Shown: piece by piece, positions 6,506-10,884 of the stretch
How the letters are laid out: each line of letters opens with the position of its first letter
Numbering within the stretch: the stretch's first letter is position 1
DNA from: Pseudomonadota bacterium
Lineage (GTDB): Bacteria > Pseudomonadota > Gammaproteobacteria > Xanthomonadales > Xanthomonadaceae
NCBI GenBank assembly: GCA_023386795.1
Contig: JAEWJB010000067.1
Coordinates: 1 to 10,884 of the forward strand
Length of the DNA stretch: 10,884 nt
Reading direction: 5' to 3'
Translations under genes and position numbers: made by a program
Notes under the pieces: model-generated
The model's database searches: none
What the model saw: only the letters and a program-made list of their open reading frames with translations
What the model was told of the DNA's origin: nothing

Positions 6506-9500
6506 ATGCGCCTTTCCACCATCAAGCTGTCCGGCTTCAAGTCCTTCGTCGACCCGACCACGCTGCACCTGCCGACCAACATGACCGGCGTCGTGGGTCC
6601 GAACGGCTGCGGCAAGTCGAACATCATCGACGCGGTGCGCTGGGTGATGGGCGAGAGCTCGGCCAGCCGCCTGCGCGGCGATTCGCTGACCGACGTCATC
6701 TTCTCCGGCTCCTCGGCGCGCAAGCCGGTCTCGCAAGCGACGGTCGAGCTGATCTTCGACAACGCCGACCATGCCATCAGCGGCGAGTACGCGGCGTTCA
6801 ACGAAATCTCGGTCAAGCGCACGGTGAGCCGCGATGGCTCCAGCGCGTATTACCTCAACGGCACCAAGTGCCGCCGCCGCGACATCACCGACCTGTTCCT
6901 GGGTACCGGCCTGGGCCCGCGCAGCTACTCGATCATCGAGCAGGGCATGATCAGCCAGATCATCGAGGCACGCCCGGAAGACCTGCGTGTCTACCTCGAA
7001 GAGGCCGCCGGCATCTCCAAGTACAAGGAGCGCCGCAAGGAGACCGAGACCCGCATCCGCCACACGCGCGAGAACCTGGACCGCCTCAACGACCTGCGCG
7101 AGGAAATCACCAAGCAGCTCGAGCACCTCAAGCGGCAGGCCCGCCAGGCCGAGCAGTACCAGGCGCTGCAGGAAGAGCGCCGGGTCAAGGACGCAGAATG
7201 GAAGGCGCTGGAATACCGGGGCCTGGATGGCCGGGTGCAGGGCCTGCGCGAGGCGCTGTCGCGCGAGGAGACCAAACTGCAGCAGCTGATCTCCGAACAG
7301 CGCGAGGCCGAAGCGCGCATCGAGACAGGACGCGTGCGCCGCGAGGAGGCCGCCGAGACGCTGGCCAAGGCGCAGGCCGACGTCTATCAGGTCGGCAGCA
7401 CGCTGGCGCGCATCGAGCAGCAGATCCACCACCAGCGCGAACTATCCCAGCGCCTGCACAAGGCACGCGACGAGGCGCAAAGCCAGCTGCAGGAACTGAC
7501 CCAGCACATCACCGGCGACGCGGCCAAGCTGGCCGTGCTGCGCGAGGCGGTGGAAGCGGCCGAGCCGCAGCTGGAGCAGCTGCGCGAAGAAAACGAATTC
7601 AAGCAGGAGGCCCTGCGCGAAGCCGAGGCCAAGCTCGCCGACTGGCAGCAGCGCTGGGAGCACCACACCCGCGATACCGGGGAAGCCTCGCGCGCCGGCG
7701 AAGTGGAGCGCACCCGTGTCGATTATCTCGACCGCCAGGCGCTGGAAGCCGACCGCCGCCGCGAAGCGCTGGTGAGCGAGCGCGCCGGGCTGGACCTGGA
7801 CGCGCTGTCGGAGGCGTTCGAACAGGCCCAGCTGCAGCACGAGACCCAGAAGGCCGCGCTGGACGGCCTCAACGAGCAGGTCGAGGCGCGCAAGCAGTCG
7901 GTGGCCGCCTTGCAGGAACAGCAGCGGGGCAGCCAGGCCGAACTGGCCGAAGTACGCAAGCAGGCGCAGGCCGCGCGTGGCCGCCTGTCCTCGCTTGAAA
8001 CCCTGCAGCAGGCCGCACTGGGCCAGGAGCAGGGCGCCGCGGTGGCGTGGCTGAAGTCGCGCGGGCTGGATTCGGCCGCGCGCGTCGGTGAGCGCATCAC
8101 GGTGGATGCCGGCTGGGAGAACGCGGTCGAAAGCGCGCTGGGCCAGCTGATCGAAGGCGTGCTGGTGGACGACCCGGCCGCGCTGGTCGATGCGCTGGGC
8201 GAACTCGGTGAAGGGCGCATCGCACTTGTGTCCGACGCCACGGGCGAGGGCGAATTCGCGCCGACCTCGCTGGCGGCGAAGGTGCGCGGTCCGCTGGCGA
8301 TCCGTCGCCTGCTCGCCCGCCTGCATGGCGCCGACGACCTCGCCGCCGCGCGCCAGCTGCAACAGCGGCTGGGCGACCAGGATTCGGTGATCACCCGCAA
8401 CGGTGAGCGCCTGGGCGAGGGCTGGGTGCGCGTGTCGCGCTCCGGCGCCGCCAAGCAAGGTGCGCTGTTGCGCGAGCGCGAGATCCAGGCGCTGCGCACG
8501 CAGATCGAGACCCTGGGCGAGCGCGAGGCCGAACTCGAACATCGCCTGGCCGGCTTCCGCGACCAGCTGCTCGCCGCCGAGCAGCAGCGCGAGGACGCGC
8601 AGCGCCAGCTGTACATGGCCCACCGCAGCGTTTCCGAACTGGCTGGCCAACTGCAGAGCCAACAGGGGAAGGTGGACACCGCGCGGCTGCGCATCGAGCG
8701 CATCGAGAGCGAACTGGCGCAGCTGGTCGAGACGCTGGACAACAGCCGCGAACAGGCCCGCGAAGCGCGCGCCAAGCTCGAGGACGCGGTGGGCCGCATG
8801 GGCGACCTGGAGGCCAGCCGCCAGGCACTGGAAACCGAGCGCCGGCAGCTCACCGAAGCGCGCGACCTCGCCCGCGACGCCGCACGCAGCGTACGCGATG
8901 CCTCGCACGCCCTGGCGTTGACGCTGGAGTCCCAGCGCACCCAGATGACGTCGCTCAGCCAGACGCTGGAGCGCATGGGCAACCAGCGCGGCCAGCTCGA
9001 CACCCGCTTGGAAGACCTGATCGCGCAGCTCAGCGAAGGCGACTCGCCGGTCGAGACGCTGGAGCAGGAACACCAGGCCGCTCTGAGCGAGCGCGTGCGC
9101 ACCGAGCGCGTGCTGGCCGAAGCACGTACCCAGCTCGACGGCATCGACCACGAACTGCGCGCGCTGGAGCAGACCCGCCACCAGCGCGACGAGCAGGCGC
9201 TGGCGCAGCGCGAGCGCATTTCGCAGCGCAAGCTCGACCAGCAGGCGCTGGTGTTGAGCGCAGAGCAGCTGTCGGCCGCGGTGGTGAAGGCGGGCTTCGT
9301 GCTGGAAGATGTCATCAACACGCTGCCCGAGGACGCGCGCGTGGCCGACTGGGAGCAGACCGTGCACCAGATCGATGGACGCATGCGCCGCCTGGAGCCG
9401 GTCAACCTGGCCGCGATCCACGAATACGGCGAAGCCGCCCAGCGCGCCGAGTACCTCGAAGCGCAGAACGTCGACCTGACCACCGCGCTGGAAACGCTTG

Positions 9501-10009
9501 AGGACGCCATCCGCAAAATCGACCGCGAGACCCGCGGCCGCTTCAAGGACACCTTCGACCGCGTCAATGCCGGCGTGCAGGCGCTGTACCCGCGCCTGTT
9601 CGGCGGCGGCCATGCCTACCTGGAACTGACCGGCGAGGACCTGCTGGATACCGGCGTGGCGATCATGGCGCGCCCGCCGGGCAAGCGCGTGTCGAGCATC
9701 TCGCTGCTGTCCGGCGGCGAGAAGGCGATGACCGCGGTGGCCCTGGTGTTCGCCATCTTCCAGCTCAACCCGGCCCCGTTCTGCCTGCTGGACGAGGTGG
9801 ACGCGCCGCTGGACGAGGCCAACGTCGGTCGCCTGGCCAACATGGTCAAGGAGATGAGCGAGAAGGTGCAGTTCCTGTTCGTGAGCCACAACAAGGCGAC
9901 GATGGAGGCCGCGCACCAGCTTTCCGGCGTGACCATGCGCGAGCCGGGCGTGAGCCGCCTGGTCAGCGTGGACCTGGAGGAGGCTGCACGGCTGGCGGGT
10001 GCGGCCTGA
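6506..10009 (+). CDS. smc: Chromosome segregation/condensation ATPase SMC
   Basis: A complete 1167-aa SMC protein, the ATPase core of the SMC-ScpAB condensin that compacts and helps segregate the nucleoid. The N-terminal head carries Walker A GPNGCGKS (31-38), an R-loop-like RLRGDS (55-60) and the Q-loop-region block SIIEQGMISQIIEARPEDLR. Long heptad-rich coiled coils run over about 165-505 and 655-960. A short hinge lies between about 511 and 650 (GERITVDAGWENAVESALGQ). The C-terminal head has signature LSGGEK (1068-1073), Walker B CLLDEVD (1093-1099) with catalytic Glu1097, and D-loop APLDEANV. All ATPase motifs are intact. The start MRLSTIKLSGFKSF is fixed by homology, although its Shine-Dalgarno is poor (GGA 12 nt upstream). 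The scpA and scpB partners are not in the window. zipA follows after 115 nt. Confidence 0.98.
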   Translation: MRLSTIKLSGFKSFVDPTTLHLPTNMTGVVGPNGCGKSNIIDAVRWVMGESSASRLRGDSLTDVIFSGSSARKPVSQATVELIFDNADHAISGEYAAFNEISVKRTVSRDGSSAYYLNGTKCRRRDITDLFLGTGLGPRSYSIIEQGMISQIIEARPEDLRVYLEEAAGISKYKERRKETETRIRHTRENLDRLNDLREEITKQLEHLKRQARQAEQYQALQEERRVKDAEWKALEYRGLDGRVQGLREALSREETKLQQLISEQREAEARIETGRVRREEAAETLAKAQADVYQVGSTLARIEQQIHHQRELSQRLHKARDEAQSQLQELTQHITGDAAKLAVLREAVEAAEPQLEQLREENEFKQEALREAEAKLADWQQRWEHHTRDTGEASRAGEVERTRVDYLDRQALEADRRREALVSERAGLDLDALSEAFEQAQLQHETQKAALDGLNEQVEARKQSVAALQEQQRGSQAELAEVRKQAQAARGRLSSLETLQQAALGQEQGAAVAWLKSRGLDSAARVGERITVDAGWENAVESALGQLIEGVLVDDPAALVDALGELGEGRIALVSDATGEGEFAPTSLAAKVRGPLAIRRLLARLHGADDLAAARQLQQRLGDQDSVITRNGERLGEGWVRVSRSGAAKQGALLREREIQALRTQIETLGEREAELEHRLAGFRDQLLAAEQQREDAQRQLYMAHRSVSELAGQLQSQQGKVDTARLRIERIESELAQLVETLDNSREQAREARAKLEDAVGRMGDLEASRQALETERRQLTEARDLARDAARSVRDASHALALTLESQRTQMTSLSQTLERMGNQRGQLDTRLEDLIAQLSEGDSPVETLEQEHQAALSERVRTERVLAEARTQLDGIDHELRALEQTRHQRDEQALAQRERISQRKLDQQALVLSAEQLSAAVVKAGFVLEDVINTLPEDARVADWEQTVHQIDGRMRRLEPVNLAAIHEYGEAAQRAEYLEAQNVDLTTALETLEDAIRKIDRETRGRFKDTFDRVNAGVQALYPRLFGGGHAYLELTGEDLLDTGVAIMARPPGKRVSSISLLSGGEKAMTAVALVFAIFQLNPAPFCLLDEVDAPLDEANVGRLANMVKEMSEKVQFLFVSHNKATMEAAHQLSGVTMREPGVSRLVSVDLEEAARLAGAA

Positions 10010-10015
10010 GGCCGC
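10001..10015 (+). repeat. Hairpin with the smc stop codon as its loop
   Basis: GCGGCC (10001-10006) and GGCCGC (10010-10015) are perfect complements, and the three-base loop is exactly the smc TGA (10007-10009). It is followed by GGTTGCG, not a U-tract, so termination is unlikely. The remaining gap to zipA (10016-10124) shows no clear promoter. Confidence 0.4.
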
Positions 10016-10124
10016 GGTTGCGCCGCAGCATGGACTCCGCATCCCGCACAGGGTTTCAATTTCGCCGCTTAACTGACAGGCTTACGGGAATCCCATTGAC
10101 GAACCATTGCCGGAGACGCTGCTG

Positions 10125-10862
10125 ATGTCCGACATGGCCATGATGCGAATTGGCATCCTGATCGTTGGCCTGCTGCTGGTCGCGGCCATTTTCCTGTTTG
10201 GCCGGCCGAAGAAGCCGCCGCAGGGACGTCGCGTAGACAGCGAGCCGGCGCCGCAGCCCGGTGCCCGCGAGCGCCGGGAGCCGGTGATCGGCGAGGATGC
10301 CGCCGCCGCGGCCGCCGGAGACTACAGCGGTGATGCCGTGTCCCAGCCGGAACTGGGCCTGGGCGCGGAAGAGGGCGCGGCCAGCGAACTGGGCAAGCGC
10401 CCGTCGCAGGACTTCGACAAGATCGTCTCGCTGTTCGTCGCCGCCAAGGCGGGGCAGGTGCTGCGGGGCGAGGACATCGTGGTGGCGGCCGAGAAGACCG
10501 GCTTGACCTTCGGCCACATGAACGTCTTCCACCGCCTGGTGGAAGGGCACCCGGAGCGCGGCCCGATCTTCAGCATGGCCAGCATCCTCAAGCCGGGCAG
10601 TTTCGACATGGCCAACATCCGCGCCATGGAAACCCCGGCGATCGCCTTCTTCCTGACCCTGCCGGCGCCGATGACCGCGCTGGATGCATGGGAGAAGATG
10701 CTGCCGACCGTGCAGCGCATGGCCGAGCTGCTGGAAGGCGTGGTGCTGGACGACAGCCGCAACGCGCTGGGCCGCCAGCGCATTGCCCACATCCGCGACG
10801 AACTGCGCGCCTACGACCGCCAGCATCAGGCGCCGCCTTTGACTAAGGCCCCGCGCTGGTGA
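10125..10862 (+). CDS. zipA: Cell division protein ZipA
   Basis: A 245-aa essential-type divisome protein that tethers FtsZ filaments to the inner membrane. A single N-terminal membrane anchor spans about residues 8-26 (RIGILIVGLLLVAAIFLFGR). A short linker rich in Pro, Ala and acidic residues follows (about 30-95, including six consecutive Ala), then the FtsZ-binding ZipA C-terminal domain (about 97-232: FDKIVSLFVAAKAGQVLRGE, RGPIFSMASILKPGSFDMAN). The linker is much shorter than in E. coli ZipA (328 aa). The ATG at 10125 was chosen over the TTG at 10107 because GGAG lies 9 nt before it and the N-terminal topology fits. The last residues (PPLTKAPRW) lie beyond the domain and are encoded by one arm of a 23-bp inverted repeat. 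smc-zipA followed by ligA is a common order in this group; ligA would lie beyond the window. Confidence 0.95.
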   Translation: MSDMAMMRIGILIVGLLLVAAIFLFGRPKKPPQGRRVDSEPAPQPGARERREPVIGEDAAAAAAGDYSGDAVSQPELGLGAEEGAASELGKRPSQDFDKIVSLFVAAKAGQVLRGEDIVVAAEKTGLTFGHMNVFHRLVEGHPERGPIFSMASILKPGSFDMANIRAMETPAIAFFLTLPAPMTALDAWEKMLPTVQRMAELLEGVVLDDSRNALGRQRIAHIRDELRAYDRQHQAPPLTKAPRW

Positions 10863-10884
10863 GCGCGGGGCCTTAGTCAAAGGC
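10835..10884 (+). terminator. Perfect 23-bp inverted repeat around the zipA stop codon (terminator-like)
   Basis: Arm 10835-10857 is the exact reverse complement of 10862-10884, with loop GGTG (10858-10861). The zipA TGA (10860-10862) sits at the loop and its junction with the second arm. The core, CCCCGCGC against GCGCGGGG flanked by AAGG/CCTT, looks like a terminator stem, but no U-tract is visible before the window ends. The repeat may continue beyond the edge. It could be a bidirectional terminator, an mRNA-stabilising hairpin or a dispersed palindrome. Confidence 0.6.

Noticed and set aside
6439..7998. 519-aa plus-strand open frame with a TTG start, overlapping smc
   Set aside because: It is a shifted frame of smc, rich in Arg, Gly, Ala and Pro, with no domain. 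Its 22 codons before the smc ATG are not convincing as a leader peptide.
7442..10042. Very long minus-strand open frame (866 aa) opposite smc, with a second of 614 aa (7723-9567)
   Set aside because: These are mirror frames of a GC-rich coiled-coil gene. The translations are low-complexity (Arg, Ser, Ala, Leu, His, Gln runs) and match no family I know, and smc in frame is unmistakable.
10056..10880. 274-aa minus-strand frame opposite zipA
   Set aside because: It is a shadow of zipA, with His/Gln/Arg-rich sequence lacking any recognisable domain. zipA has topology, a Shine-Dalgarno and family blocks.

Overview
The window looks like the chromosome of a GC-rich gammaproteobacterium of the Xanthomonadaceae/Lysobacteraceae group (Stenotrophomonas, Pseudoxanthomonas, Luteimonas or Lysobacter type). 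The reasons are the strong G/C third-position bias, an SMC condensin (not MukB) followed by zipA, an rpsF-rpsR-rplI operon without priB, and a 3-hydroxyanthranilate dioxygenase that implies tryptophan-to-NAD synthesis. The genus is inferred from protein resemblance and was not checked by a search. Gene content is mostly housekeeping. I see no phage, IS, CRISPR or defence genes.

Left part, minus strand (about 150-4279): a very compact seven-gene run read right to left. It holds asnS (asparaginyl-tRNA synthetase), two small predicted membrane proteins (84 and 101 aa), an unrecognised acidic 102-aa protein, a PaiB-like FMN split-barrel protein, a beta-carbonic anhydrase and 3-hydroxyanthranilate 3,4-dioxygenase. 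Neighbouring genes overlap (ATGA, TGATG, TAATG) or lie 1-7 nt apart, which suggests one translationally coupled transcript. A candidate promoter lies upstream of asnS, and an intrinsic terminator lies beyond the dioxygenase gene. The far left edge (1-150) has no convincing gene, only a perfect 8-bp hairpin.

Centre, plus strand (4500-6320): an IscA-type Fe-S carrier diverges from asnS and has its own TATAAT -10 box. It is followed by the ribosomal protein operon rpsF-rpsR-rplI (S6, S18, L9). This operon has a recognisable promoter, a structured leader of about 95 nt that may be the S6:S18 autoregulatory element, a strong hairpin between rpsR and rplI, and a textbook terminator after rplI.

Right part, plus strand (6383-10884): smc (complete, 1167 aa) and zipA (complete, 245 aa), joining chromosome condensation and FtsZ-ring anchoring. 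A perfect 23-bp inverted repeat surrounds the zipA stop codon and runs to the last base of the window.

The most notable non-coding signal is a set of strong hairpins at gene ends: the stop codons of iscA, smc and zipA all lie inside inverted repeats. The most notable coding signal is the set of three small uncharacterised genes locked between asnS and the PaiB-like gene. No gene-free stretch exceeds 300 bases.
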